DNA from: Halocaridina rubra
Lineage: Eukaryota; Arthropoda; Malacostraca; Decapoda; Atyidae
Length of the DNA stretch: 64,000 nt
Reading direction: 5' to 3'
Assembly: GCA_037179515.1 (NCBI GenBank)
Contig: JAXCGZ010017034.1
Coordinates: forward strand, 1 to 64,000
In this document: positions 43,860 to 55,802 of the stretch, one piece after another
Numbering within the stretch: position 1 is the stretch's first letter
Layout of the letters: each line of letters begins with the position of its first letter
The notes under the pieces: model-generated
What the model was told of the DNA's origin: nothing
What the model saw: only the letters and a program-made list of their open reading frames with translations
The model's database searches: none
Position numbers and translations under genes: made by a program

Positions 43860-45128
43860 TGAAACCCTCGAAGTCTCTTATCAGCCACACAACCTGGCCA
43901 GAGTTTCCTCCAGGCAGACTGCAACATACGGTATGAAACCTCCTCTCATGTCTTGTCAATGAGGCCTATAAAGTGGAGGATATTGAAGTTGTCTTTCCAG
44001 AATTCACGAAAGGTTAAATCCGTGTCGTTGGTGACCTGGAAACACCTGGCAAAAAGACCATTCATATACAGCTTAAAATTTTAAATGACTTGCTGGTCCA
44101 TGGACTGGAGGAGAGGAGTGGTGTTTGGAGGCAGAATTTTGACTTTTATAAAGTTGTATTCTACAGCAAGGTCTTCTTCCAAACCTGGAGGATGGACAGG
44201 AGCATTGTCCATTGCTAGAAGACACTTAAGGAACAAGCCTTTTTCTTCAAGATATTTCTTGACAGCTGGCGCAAAAACTTCAGTCAACCATTCTATGAAT
44301 AGGATGCGTGTTAATAATCCTTGCTATTCGACCTCCATATTACCAGAAGTCTACCCTTCAACACATTATTGCGCTTAAAAAAGTGCGGATTTTCAGAGTG
44401 GTAAACTAGAGGCTTTATCTTGCAATCCCCACTTGCATTAGCACACAATAAAAGTGTAATCCTGTCTTTCATTGGTTTGTGGCCAGGCAGCGACTTCTCT
44501 TCTTGGGTTATGTAGGTCCTTCTAGGCATTTTTTTTCCAAAACAGTCCTGTTTAATAACAGTTAACAACTTGCTGCGAGACGTAACCTTCTCTTCGATAA
44601 ATTTAGCGAATTCTAGCACATAGGCATCCGCTGACTCTTGGCCTGAATCAGCTGCCTCTCCATGCCTGACAACACTATGAATTCCAGTTTGTCAATGAAA
44701 TTTTTCAAACCAGCTTCTACTTGCTTTAAATTCATCAATTTTGGTGCCACTGACACTCGGAGTGTTTGCTACTAAATCTTGTTGTAACTATAGGGCTTTT
44801 GTGCATATTATATCCTCACTTACACTATCTCCAGGAAGCTCATTTTCATTTATACAAGCTAGCAATCATTTTTCTATCTCTTTTATGATCTGAGACCTAT
44901 GCTTCGTTAAAATAATCACCCTTTTAGCCACGTCAGCCGCCTTTAAGACTTCTTTATTCTTTGAAGTAGTACAGATGGTCGATTTTGCCATGTCATACTG
45001 CGTGGTGAGATCAGAAACACGAACACCAATCTCATGATTACCTATTATTGCTTTTTTGTTTCCACTGTAAAACATTTAGGCTTTTGAACGCTACTATCAC
45101 TGACACTTTTAACTTTCTTAGGAGCCAT
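43860..45128 (-). pseudogene. Tigger-like transposase copy 2, C-terminus lost
   Basis: Starts MAPKKV at 45128 and keeps the N-terminal DNA-binding part (DLTTQYDMAKSTICTTSKNK). The DDE core reads MPRRTYITQEEKSLPGHKP, CLLAMDNAPVHPPGLEEDL and LLQSMDQQVI, so both later Asps are visible. Frame breaks lie near 44860, 44620-44310 and 44080-43930. The last piece, WRKLWPGCVADKRLRGFQEE, runs without a stop into gag-like sequence. Confidence 0.85.
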
Positions 45129-45359
45129 AATGAGGGGTAGTTAAAGCAAAAAAAAAAAAAAAATTAGAAATCTACAATTAACGAACATCACAGTGAGGGT
45201 AGCAATGCAAAATGAGAGCAAACACGCTGATGTGCGTGTGTATGCACGATCGTACCTCGAGGATTGTTCATGGGGTCAATACAAAATTTGTTCAAAAATT
45301 GTGTTCGCAGGTTAGTTTGTTCGTGGTTGGGGGCGTTCGTTGGTGGAGATTCCACTGTA

Positions 45360-45754
45360 CCTACTAGAATAAATTACAAGCAACTTAGCTTTATTGGAGG
45401 TTCTTCGCAGAGTTATGAAAGAATTTGCCAATCTCCGTCTCCATTTAAATAATAATTCATCCTCTTTCTGGTTCTTTCTGTTTTCTCCATTACATGAGAC
45501 CATTCCCAGTCTTGCTCCTAACACTTGTATAGACAATTTGCTTTCGAAATATCACTGAGAATTTCAATGTCGGTTCCAGTCTTACTTTTCTGGCATTGAC
45601 GTCCTCATAGCAATTTATGTTTATGAGGTTTGTCTTGGCTGGGGCCTGTTGTCTTTATTTCATCAGACTTCATCCCCAAAGGCAAACTTTATTGCTCATC
45701 TTACCTGTCTCTTCGGAATTTGACTTGAATTTTATCATATACGTTGCCAATAGT
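45360..45754. other. Unassigned sequence
   Basis: Between Tigger-like copy 2 and repeat R2. No open frame with a recognised motif and no match to other parts of the window was noticed. Confidence 0.4.
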
Positions 45755-46344
45755 TGTCGTATTATATCCTACACAACTGTATTTTATCTCACATAACTTG
45801 GCATTTTTCTGTAGTATCCCACTTCAGTTTCTTACCTCAAGCCTCCAAGGATTTTATTCTTCTGTCAGTGATTACATTTTCGATAACTTTAGAGTATAGA
45901 CAAATTTTGCTGCTTGCAGACTGCTTACTGTAAACTGACTGAAGTCTAACTGTAGACTGTACTTAATACAGCCCTCCTTACCCCAAGCAAGCTACAAAAT
46001 ACAGAAAGTGAGGCAGAGGCTGGATGGTCTTCCTGAATATGCCTTAGCCAATAGGGATAAATCTTAAACAATCTTCTGACAATCATTGGTCTGCTTTACA
46101 GCATGGTAAATGCCCAGGTTATATGACGTGGGCGTAGCTAGTTGCGATGCTGGTTTCCCATGCTAGTATCTTAGAGTTAAGTGTCCATGTGTTAGCACTG
46201 GCTCTAACAGTATTGTTTTGAGCCTCCAGACCAAATCTTATCCTGTCAGCTTCAGCTCCAACGTCAAAGCTTGTATGCAAGGGAGCCACGCCATGTGCTC
46301 ACAGTTGCAAGTGGTACTTCATTCTAAAAAAGCATGGACAGACA
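45755..46344. repeat. Uncharacterised ~600-bp interspersed repeat, copy R2
   Basis: Second copy of the repeat at 36083-36695, same orientation. Starts TTGTCGTATTATATCC, with the GAGGCAGAGGC and GCAAGCTACAAAATACAG landmarks, and ends near AAGCATGGACAGACA. AATAG occurs at both outer edges (45749-45753 and 46345-46349), a possible 5-base target duplication if the element begins TTGTCG, but not shared by R1. Confidence 0.65.
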
Positions 46345-46649
46345 AATAGATGCCTAGATACACCTAGTTCTCAGAATAACGCCAAGATAGGTTCTCTGAA
46401 GTGACAAGTAAATGGAAAATTGCATGAAAAAACGAGTCATTTTCCATAGGAAACAATGATAAAGGGCATAGATACATTCCACAACCTTACATATTCACAC
46501 TATGCCAAAGATATAAGATAAGTAAAACATATTTTATAAGTACATAACAAAGCAGAAAGACCTGTAGTTATTTATATTAACATGCACTTAGTGTACAGTA
46601 TAAAAGATATAGATTTACTGTACAGTAAACAGATTTCCTCACATCTGAC

Positions 46650-46795
46650 AAGTCATTACAGTCTCCATCTCTGTTTCTTATTACTTTATGTACTTTTCGT
46701 GCCCAGGCTCGATGAGGGCTGTATTATTTTATTATTTTTTGGCCTGTCCTGGTGTCACAATCATAAAAAAAAAATAATAATAATAATGCATTCTA
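46650..46795 (+). mobile_element. Jockey-type LINE copy I, extreme 3' tail only
   Basis: About 145 bases: TCATTACAGTCTCCATCTCTG, then GATGAGGGCTGTATTA, then CCTGTCCTGGTGTCACAATC and an A-rich tail of A9 followed by (AAT)4. It is a short 5'-truncated insertion within the non-autonomous element. Confidence 0.75.
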
Positions 46796-46854
46796 TTATG
46801 CGATGGGCAACAGGCATACACTGGGATGTGCATGGTGGCGGTGAGCAGGAGAAT

Positions 46855-47805
46855 GCAAACGTTTTGCCGCCTCCGTATCAGCTGATGCACCCTCACATGC
46901 TATTTCCCTGGCAATATTATATTGAAAGTTTGTTTGCTATATGTTCTTAATGCTTTTTTAAAATTTTCTTCATAATATCCGATCGCATTAAGCGGTAGAA
47001 GAGGAGGGGGATGCGGGAGAACGAACCCCTATCGGCAAATGTTTTGCCGCATCCATATCAGCTGATGCTTATCACTATTCAGGCACAAAATCTTACTCAT
47101 AAAATATTTATTTACTCACTCTATTTGGAGTTTATCTAATTTTCAAGATTATAGTATGTATTATTAATATTCCTTGGTTCTAAACATTATTCTATCTTTA
47201 CATATCGACCGTGCTGCACAAAATGTAAAAGTATACAAAGTCAGCTGAGAGAAAAAGAAAACTACAATTCGTTACAAAGAAAATGTATATCAGGGAAACT
47301 TAAATGAAATATATATATTCTCTACATGCTATATCCCTGATGATATTATATCGAAAATTTGTTTGCTGTTTGTTCTTAATGCTTTTTTTCAATTCTCTTC
47401 TCAATATTCGATCACATTAAGTGGTAGAAGAGGAGGAGGATGCGGGAGAATGAACCTCTATCGGCAAACGTTTTGTCACACTTCCGTATCAGCTGATGCA
47501 CCCTCGCACGTTATTTCCCTGGCGATATTATATTGAAAATGTTGTTGCTGTTTGTTCTTAATGCTTTTTTTCAATTTTCTTCATAATATTCTATCGCATT
47601 AAGCGGTAGAAGAGGAGGAGGATGCGGGAGAACGAACCTCTATTGGCAAACGTTTTGCTACTTCTGTATCAGCTGATGCACCCTCGCACGCAATTTCCCT
47701 GACAATATTATATTGAAAATATGTTTGCTGTTTGTTCTTAATGCTTTTTTTCAATTTTCTTCATAATATCCGATCGCTTTAAGTGGTAGAAGAAAAGGAG
47801 GATGG
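46855..47805. repeat. Tandem array of ~180-bp units, four copies
   Basis: Units start GCAAACGTTTTGCCGC at 46855, 47035, 47464 and 47646. Lengths are about 180, 429, 182 and 160 bases. Each holds CCGTATCAGCTGATGC, TATTTCCCTGGCAATATTATAT, TGTTCTTAATGCTTTTTT and AAGCGGTAGAAGAGGAGG. The second unit carries about 240 extra bases (47072-47320). Confidence 0.9.
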
Positions 47806-47997
47806 CGGAAAAGTGCCTCCAAGGCTGTCGATTTCTTACTAAAATAAATTTTTTTTTTTCGAATTGTTTTGCATGGCCGTTATTTGCAAATTTCGAATTA
47901 TTTTACTATTATTTTTTAGGGGCGTTATTGCAATTTTGCAGTTTAAAAAAACGCAGAAAAAACGAACAAGGTGTATATGACAGTATACCATAAATCA

Positions 47998-50725
47998 AAC
48001 AGAACTCCCAATTATTTAGGTGCTACTTCAAAAATATGAATTATTTAGCTCCTACACAACAAATTAAAGGCTATCTGGATTCCTATTATGGTATTAGAAT
48101 TAAAAGGGTAACTTTTTTTTAGTTCTGAAGACAGTAGGGCTATCAGGAGGAAAAGAAGATAAATAAATAGCCAGAAACTGTCTCTTGGAGGCAATAAAAT
48201 TTACCAAATTATGGATACCCCACACTGATATTTTCTGTAAATGGGAGTTGACAATTGAAGGACGAGTGATACAAGATTTATTTTGAGCAGCAGATGAAGG
48301 TCATGAGGAGAATGCAGAGAAAACACAAAGGACAGAATTGTCAGCAAAAGGCATGGACAAGAGAGGAATATGGGGACTTCAGAAAATCATTGATGAAGAA
48401 TGAACATAGTAGATGAATGAACAGAACCCTGTGGAACACCAATGGTAACTGGGAATGAGCTAGATGTTGTAACATCAGCTACCTCCGATGTAACACAGTC
48501 AAAAAGAGAAGTGGATATCAGAGAACAGAGAGGAATGAAGCCATAAACAGGAAGTTTGGCCAACAGGACCTTATGTCACACTGTCAAAAGCCTTAGAGAT
48601 ATCAAGGGTGATGACAGTGGGATTCACCATAATTCCTGAGAGAAGATGACCATACATGAGTGAGATTGGACTGGAGGTCACCAATGAATCTTGCTTTGCG
48701 GAAGATATACTGGTGATAATAAATATGCGAGTTAAATTCAAAATATTTCAAGAAGTGAGAATTGAGCAGTTTAAAATACTTTAGCAATAACAGAGCGTAG
48801 GGCAGTTGGTTGGTAGTTAAGAGAGTATAGAATGGTCACCTCTCTTAGGAACCAGCTGAAATGATGAGCATGCTTCCAAGATGAAGGATAGATACATAGA
48901 TACTGATGGAGAGTTTGGTAAAAAGATGATAAAGTGCAGGATCCAGCTCATCTTCAAACTCCTTAAGGAACTTTGTAGGAATGCCATCAGGGCCGTACCC
49001 TTGTTTGTCTTCGGAGAGCAAAGAACCCTACAGACTTTGCATGTACAAAAATATGGGAGGGCATCGGGTTAAAGAGGTGTAAAGTATGAGGGTAGGTGCA
49101 CTGGAATCGCTTACAGAGTAGTTAGCAGAAAAATTGGGAGCCAGAGAGTGGGCGAGCAAGCTTTAGAATTGTCATAGCGTATGAGAGCTTTAGAATTGTC
49201 ATAGCGTATGAGAGGAGGAGAGCTTATGTCGGTAGTTTTTGGAGAGCATTTTGGCTAAGGACCCTGAGCATTAATCAGTGGGAGAAGTGTACAGGCTATC
49301 AACTCTCCAGCTAAAATAGGAAGCTTTAATCCTACGAGTCTGAGCAGAGTAGTGATTCCTAGCTGTAATAAAAGAAAAGCAACTTAAATCAGAAGGAGAG
49401 TCTTGGATTGATTTGTATGATTGATCCTTGGCCTGAATAGCCAATGGAGTAGGCACTGGCAAAGTTAGAATTAGTGGGAGTAATAGTTTTGATAGAGGTG
49501 GGGATATACGCCTCCATTCCTGGGATTATGATCATAGCAACTTTCTGGGCTACCTGATCAGGGTTTTGGGTCCAAAAGCAATTGTCATACCATGTAAAAT
49601 CATGGAGAAATTTATGCAAATCATCATGTTGGGTACAATTGTAGTGCCAGAGACGATGTTGGATAGGAGGCATTGTTGGAGGGAGAGCAAATATGAAAAA
49701 GATTAAGATTAAAGTCTGAGGGAAGTCCAAAATATGAATAATTTATAGTATTGAAAGTAAAGACTAGGTAAAGAATGTTACCTGCATGGTTGTGGCAACC
49801 AGGAACACGCATAGGATATTTGATAATCATCTCCAGATCGAGAGTGACAGATAAAGCAAGGGCCTCACTTTCCCCCCTCAACAGTGTGTAGAATGAATCC
49901 ACTCGCTGTGATGTACACTGAAGTCTCTAATGTAAAGAACTACAGCTTGTGGGTGAGAAGACGGCAAGGACTCATGAGAAGAGGAGAGATATTTAAAGAA
50001 CACAAAGTCAGTGGAGCTAGGATAGCAGTAGCAGAAGGAAATATTTTGGTAGTAGAGAGAGATTTTCAGCCAGAGAATGTCGAAATATTGAGATTCAAAG
50101 ACCATGAGTCTTGCATTAGGTGTGTTAGTGTTACAGTAGCCACAAATAAATTTGAAACTGATACAAAAATACTGGTTATAGTGAGAAATTTGAAACTTCA
50201 TAAAATACATAGTAGACAGCTGGGTTTCAGAGCTTTTTAGGGAGGGATGTATCTAAGTGCTGTTCAACATACAAATGACTGGAGTTCAATCCCCAGATGA
50301 TAGAAAAGTATATAGTAAAGGAAACATCTATAGGGAGTGCAGTGTTAAGGGCGGAACCATTACTCCCACCAGGCATGTCCACTCTCACACCAGTATAAGA
50401 ATCACTAAGAGCCCTGTTCATTTTTAGCACTCTATGCTGGGTACTGGGGACAGTGAGTTGTGATCCTTCCATAATAAAATAAAGATGATGAAAAGAGAAC
50501 CAGAGATGGAGGGTGTTGTATTTTTTCAAAAGTAAAATGATTGTGAGAGATGTGTAACGAATACACCAGAATATTCAGTGTAGATGTAGGCGTATGAAAA
50601 GAACCATGACTGAAGAAAGACTTAACATCGAACAACCTCAACCAATTCTTAATTAATTCAGGAAAACCTTCAGTTGTAGTATTGCAATGGGTGGTTGGTG
50701 CCATGGGCCAACCTAATATAAATTA
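47998..50725 (-). mobile_element. Jockey-type LINE copy F with 5' end, 3'-truncated
   Basis: Minus strand from the 5' region (MAPTTHCNTTTEGFPELIKN near 50704, then THCPQYPA and STQHRVLKMNRAL) through endonuclease (about 50210-49390: LYIRDFSVHHSEWI, PTSSLALQLYPT) to RT (about 49470-47998). The RT is badly shifted; YIFRKARFIGDLQSNLTHVW lies at about 48700. The C-terminal domain and tail are missing because the copy ends at the non-autonomous element. A 28-base duplication (AGAATTGTCATAGCGTATGA) at about 49160-49215 disturbs it. Useful as the copy with the best 5' end. Confidence 0.82.
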
Positions 50726-50817
50726 TTTAGAGAGAGAACTTATTCATTTCAATTTCAGGCTAGAGAGAGAAATGTAAAAGTTCATATAAAAACTTCAGTT
50801 TATGTAAATGTGTACAT

Positions 50818-53445
50818 TTTTTTTTTTTTATGAGTGCAACACCGGCAAAAACTGCCCTTATCAATCTGTGCTTGAGAAAACATTAAGACGAAGGAAAAGA
50901 AAAAGGTTATGGACAAAGCAGAGATTAGGTAATGATACACAAACGAAAAGGGCAGACTGAAAAAATACTCCAAGTACTGAGCACCTAGAGATATGGAGGA
51001 TTAGGCCCTGAGATGACGATAGATCCGCTTTTTGAAGGAAGATAGGTTATAAGAATTTGGAAATACAGAAGGAGGAAGAGAGTTCTAGAGTCTGGAGGTG
51101 GATAGGACGAATTGCTACACTGACCAATCCGCGAGCTAAAAATCTCCTCACAATTCCTGTGAGATGAGGCCGCTTGGCGAGTGTTATGTGGCCTCGGCTG
51201 TGAGGAAGGGATGCAACTAGCCAACTCTTAAGAGCAGTGATGGAAGTAGTAGCTATAGAAAAGAGAAAGTAATGATACCTTATGGCAAAGAGAAAGATAA
51301 TCCAGATTAGAATTAAGAGAAGGACCATTAATGAGTCTGACTGCCTTAGATTCAACCCTATCAAGGAAATAAGTATAGGAAGAAGCACCCCAGATATGAG
51401 AGCAGTATTCTAAGCTGGGACAGATAAGACCTTTATAGATTTTAAGTAATTGTAAAGAGGAAATGTAATGACAAAAGCAAAACAGAACCCCCAATTTTTT
51501 GGATGCAGATTTAGAAATATGGATTATGTGATTCCTCCAAAACAAGTTAGATGCTGTATGGATTCATAATATGTTGATAGAATTGAAAGGGTAAATTTCA
51601 TTAGTTTCAAAGACAATGGGGCTATCAGGAGGAAAGGAAGATAAAGAGATAGCCAAAGAGTGTCTTGGAGGCATTAAATTTAACTAAATTTTGGGTGCCC
51701 CACTCAGATACCCTCTGCAAATTGGGGTTGAGAGTAAAAGAAAGAGTGATACGAGACTTATTACGAGTAGCAGATGAAGCTTGTGAAGAAAAGGCAGAGG
51801 AAAAGTGAAGGGTATAATCGTCGGCAAAGGCATGACAAAGAGAGGAAGATGAAGATTGTAGAAGATCGTTGATGAAGAGAAGGAACAGAATAGGTGAAAG
51901 AACAGAGCCCTGTGGATGTTGCACCGTCAACAACTACACATATAAAATGGTCAGAAAGAAAACTGGAATCCAGAGAGAAGGAATAAAGCCATAGGCAGGG
52001 AGTTTGGCCAACAGAGCCTTTTGCCAGACTCTGTCAAAAGCCTTAGAAATATCAAGGGCAACCGCAAAGGATTCCCCATAGTTCCTCTGAGAAGATAACC
52101 CTACATGAGTAAGACAGGACAGGAGGTCACCAGTGGATCTTGCCTTGCGGAAGCCATATTGTTAATCAGAGATAAGTGTGTTAGATTCAAGGCATTTCGA
52201 GAAGTAATTATTGAGCAAAGTTTTGAAAACTGTAGTGATAGAAGAGGTTAGGGCAATGAGTCGGTAGTTTGAAAGAATAGAGCGGTCACCCTTCTTAGGA
52301 ACAGGTTGCACTAGAGCATGCTTCCAAGATGGATAGATACTGGTTGACAGAATGAGGCAAAAAAAAAAAAAGCAAAGCACTGGAGCCAGTTCATCTGCAA
52401 ACTCCTTAAGGAACTTCGCAGGGATACCATCGGGACCAGATGCCTTGTTCCTCTTTAGCAAGCGAAGAACCTTATGAACTCTGCATGATGAAAGGATAAG
52501 AAAGGGTATAATGTTAGAGAGATTAAAGATTGATGAACAGGTGTGCTGGAATTGTTAAGAAGAGTAGGCAGATAAATGAGAGCCAAAGAGAGTGGCTTTG
52601 TCAGTGGTAGAGCAAGCTATAGAACCATCAGCATGAAGTTTTTGGAGAGGTTTTTGGCTAAGGACCAGAAACATTTGTCAGTGGAAGAGGAGTTAAGGTC
52701 ATCAACTTTCCTTTTTATAAAGGAAGCCTTAGACCTTCGAATCTGAGCAGTACAGCGGTTCCTAACTGCAATAAAAGCAGAGCAAGTTAAATCAGAAGGA
52801 GAGGCTTGGGATGACTTGTGTGCTCAATTCATGGCCTGAACAGCCATGGAGCAGACACGGTCAAACCAAGGTTTAAGGGGACACCAAGTTTTTGTAGAGG
52901 AGGGGATGTACGCCTCCATTCCCAAGCTTATGATCCTGGCAACTTTTAGAGCTATCTAATCAGGGTTGCGGGACCGAAAGCTGTAGTCATCCCATGAGAA
53001 GTCAGAATGGAAGTTATGCAAATCTTCTCTTTGGGTACGCTCAAAGGCGATTCTGAGTAGGAGGGATTGGTGGAGAGGGAGTGAAAATGGAAGTGATTGA
53101 GATCACAGAGGGGTCAGATTTACCTAGATGGGAAAAAACAGAATAAGAATAGTATGATGGGTTAGAAGTAAGAAATAGGTCAAGAGTGTTGGGTGCATGG
53201 TCATGTCGATCGGAAACACAAGCAGGATGTTTGATAATTTGCTTCAGATAGTGAGTAATAGAGACAGCACATCAGTGTGAGAAGAATTAAGCCACTCACT
53301 GTGGTATACATTGAAGCCTCCACTATAGAGAACTTCGTCATGTAGGTGAGAAGGTAGCAAGGATTCTTGGCACAAGGATAGACATTCAAAGAAAGAAACA
53401 AAGTTAGTGGAGTTTGGAGAACAGTAGCAGAAGCAAAGGAATATA
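50818..53445 (-). mobile_element. Jockey-type LINE copy G, poly-A tail present, 5'-truncated
   Basis: The tail on the plus strand is T10 at 50820-50830 next to the family 3' sequence. Pieces: C-terminal domain 51388-50985, thumb 51545-51228 (SLEYCSHIWGASSYTYFLD), RT 51933-51625 with HAFADDYTLHFSS, and 52461-52162 with NKASGPDGIPAKFLKEFAD. 52500-53445 is the endonuclease and linker in several frames. Many stops and shifts. It lies in tandem, same orientation, with copy F; only about 90 unassigned bases separate them. Confidence 0.85.
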
Positions 53446-53449
53446 TGCT

Positions 53450-54400
53450 GACAAAAAATGAAATGCTTACTGACTTATTTTCAAGAATGTGACTACTTCA
53501 TAGATGCCAGTATCCTCTGAAAATATGGTTTAATGTTGAATAATTGATTTCCCATATCTGGTTCAGCATCTAGTTTGCTGGAATATTTTTTTGTCCTTGC
53601 ACATCTTGAAAATCCTGATCCACACAGATATGTAGCTGCAGTTGGCAGTAATACTTATATTCCTTGTTTCGATAATATCGAATATTCATCACTTAAATAT
53701 CCTCTAAAAGTAGCTATTGAAAATTCTTCAAATTTTACCTTTGACTGAATATCAGAATTAATTTCAATGCAATGCTAGAAGCTCTGCTGACTTCTTAATA
53801 TTCAATAGATTCTGTACCCAGTTGTTATTATGTTCTTAAAATTTGGAATATATGGAGTCAGAGATTCAAATAAGCTATTGAAATGACTTTTAATATCATT
53901 GAGGTTTTCAACTTCTAAGTTTTTTGGTATCTTTAAGAGAGTTGCTAAGAAGCAGAAAATAGTCAAGATTATTTTCTTCCACAGCTTAGATCCAGTACTA
54001 CAGTTTTCATTTTAGAGATACCAGTTTATCATTTGTATTAGGAATGTTGATTTATTTCTTGTGCAAATATACACAATTCATTCAGTTTTGAAAAAATGTC
54101 TACTAAGAATGCAAGTCTTCATAGCCTTGCTGCATTTCTTAATCACTCCGATAATTGAAATAATTATTCAGTAGAATAACTCACCAATTCTCTCCTCAAT
54201 GCAAACGCTTTCACAAGAACATATCCTTGTGACAGCCATCTGATTCTGTATTCAACAGTAAAGTGTTTTAATGGAAATACTACAACTGAAGGTATTACGG
54301 ATTCAACTAGGGCTGGTTCATGCAGCTCCAGGTTGAGTCTTCCCCCTGGCTTTGTTCTTTCCATATGCTTACATCTACACTGAATATTCTGGCTTATTTT
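53450..54400 (-). pseudogene. hAT-like (ZBED5/SCAND3-type) transposase remnant
   Basis: The minus strand reads FTVEYRIRWLSQGYVLVKAFALRRELVSY (about 54270-54185), then WLRNAARL and LVDIFSKLNELCIFAQ. Farther on are scattered matches to the C-terminal hAT dimerisation part (53700-53480). The RWLS..G.VL..L..LR block is characteristic of hAT-derived ZBED5/FAM200-like proteins. Many stops: a dead fragment. Termini not identified. Confidence 0.6.
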
Positions 54401-55802
54401 GTTAAGCATCTCTTACCATCCCAGTACATTTGACAAGTTACAGCACTCCCTATATCTGTTTCTTTTTGCTTTCTTTTTCCTAATTTTTGCTGTATTTATG
54501 GAAGGTCCACAGCTTATGGCTCCCAGTACCCAGCATAGAGGGGCGCTAAGAATCTCCGGGGATCTTGTTGACTCCACTATTGGCGTTAGGGTATACACAC
54601 TTGGTGGTAGTAATGGTCTGCCCTTAACTGCACCTCTTGATAGATCTGCTTCTTTAACTTTGCTAACATTCGTGGTCTGCACTTTAATCTTTCTTTTGTG
54701 GAAAAGCACTTGGGGACATCCCTGCCTAACCTCCTCTTTTAAACCCAGCTGTTCACCCATGCTTCCACTGACCCATTTCAAATCTCTCATTATAAGTTGT
54801 ATTCTCGTTTTCGTTCCAAAGGTGGAGTCTGTGCCTACTGCAACACTAACACTCCTATTGCAAGGTTCATTGGCCTTGAATCCCTGACTTTGATGTCCTC
54901 TGGCTGAAATTCTATCTCTCTACTCTCACTATTTTTCCTTTTTTTTCTGTTACTGCTCTCCAAACTCCACTGACTTTGTGTCTTTCTTTGAATATATGTC
55001 CTCTTGCCATGAGTCCTTACTATTTTCTCACCCACATGCTGAAGTTATCTATATTGGAGACTTCAGTTCACTACATAGTGTGGGAGGAAGTAAGGCCCTT
55101 GCTTTCTCTATTACTCACAATCTGGAACAGATTATAAAAAATCCTACTTGTGTTCCCGATCGACACGAACATGCACCCAAACTACTCATATTCTATGCTT
55201 TCCCCTCTTGATAAATCTGACCATTCTGTGATCTCAATCTCCTCCATTTTCGCTCTCCCTCCATCAATTCCTCCTACTTAGTGCCGCCTTTGGCACTTTT
55301 GTGTGTACTCAACGTGAAAATTTTCATAACTTCGACTTTGACTTCCCGTGGGATGACAACCGCTTTTGGTTCTGTAACCCTAATCAGGTAGCCCTAAAAG
55401 TTGCCGATATCATATCCTGGGAATGGAAATGTTCATCCCCTCCTCTATGAAAACTTTTTCTCCCCCTAATCCTTGGCTTGACCATGGCTATTCAGGCCAG
55501 GGATCAGGTACACCGGTCGTACCAAGCCTCTCCTGATTTAATTTGCTCTGCTTTTATTACAGCTAGGAATCGCTGTACTGCTCAGATTCTAAGGTCTGAA
55601 GCTTTCCTTATAAAGAGGAAAGTTGATGACCGTAACTCCTCTCCCACTGATAAATGTTTCTGGTCTTTAGCCAAACACCTTTCCAAAAACTTCTGTAACT
55701 CAAGCTTTTCCCCTCACATTCATTTTGATGGTTCTATAGTTTGCTCTCCCATCAACAAAGCCACTCTCTTTGGCTCTCGTTTTACTGCCAGCTCCTCCAT
55801 AA

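Larger units (their letters stand above)
39789..45357 (-). mobile_element. Tigger-like DNA transposon, copy 2, containing a Ty3-type element
   Basis: Outer ends match copy 1: CAGTGGTACCTATAG at 39789 and (inverted) CAGTGGAATCTCCACC at 45357, with TA on both sides (39787-39788, 45358-45359). The transposase runs from Met 45128 to about 43860, where it joins Ty3-type gag. The other Tigger-like part resumes only near 40055 with 3' UTR sequence. The transposase C-terminus is missing. Confidence 0.88.
46370..47995. mobile_element. Non-autonomous element with internal tandem array
   Basis: Flanking parts match 61775-62393: TAGGTTCTC..AA near the left, TTTTCCATAGGAAACAATGATAA, CACTATGCCAAAGATATAAG, then at the right GCCTCCAAGGCTGTCG and the TATTATTTT..GG region. 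No coding capacity. Inside lie a jockey tail insertion (about 46650-46795) and a tandem array (46855-47805). Its right edge abuts jockey copy F, which it may have interrupted. Confidence 0.65.

Noticed and set aside
46582..46950. 122-codon plus-strand frame
   Set aside because: It crosses a jockey tail insertion and the start of the tandem array, so it is a chance frame.
46855..47805. CRISPR-like direct repeats
   Set aside because: Units of ~180 bases without short regular repeat-spacer structure, in a eukaryotic transposon; an ordinary tandem array.
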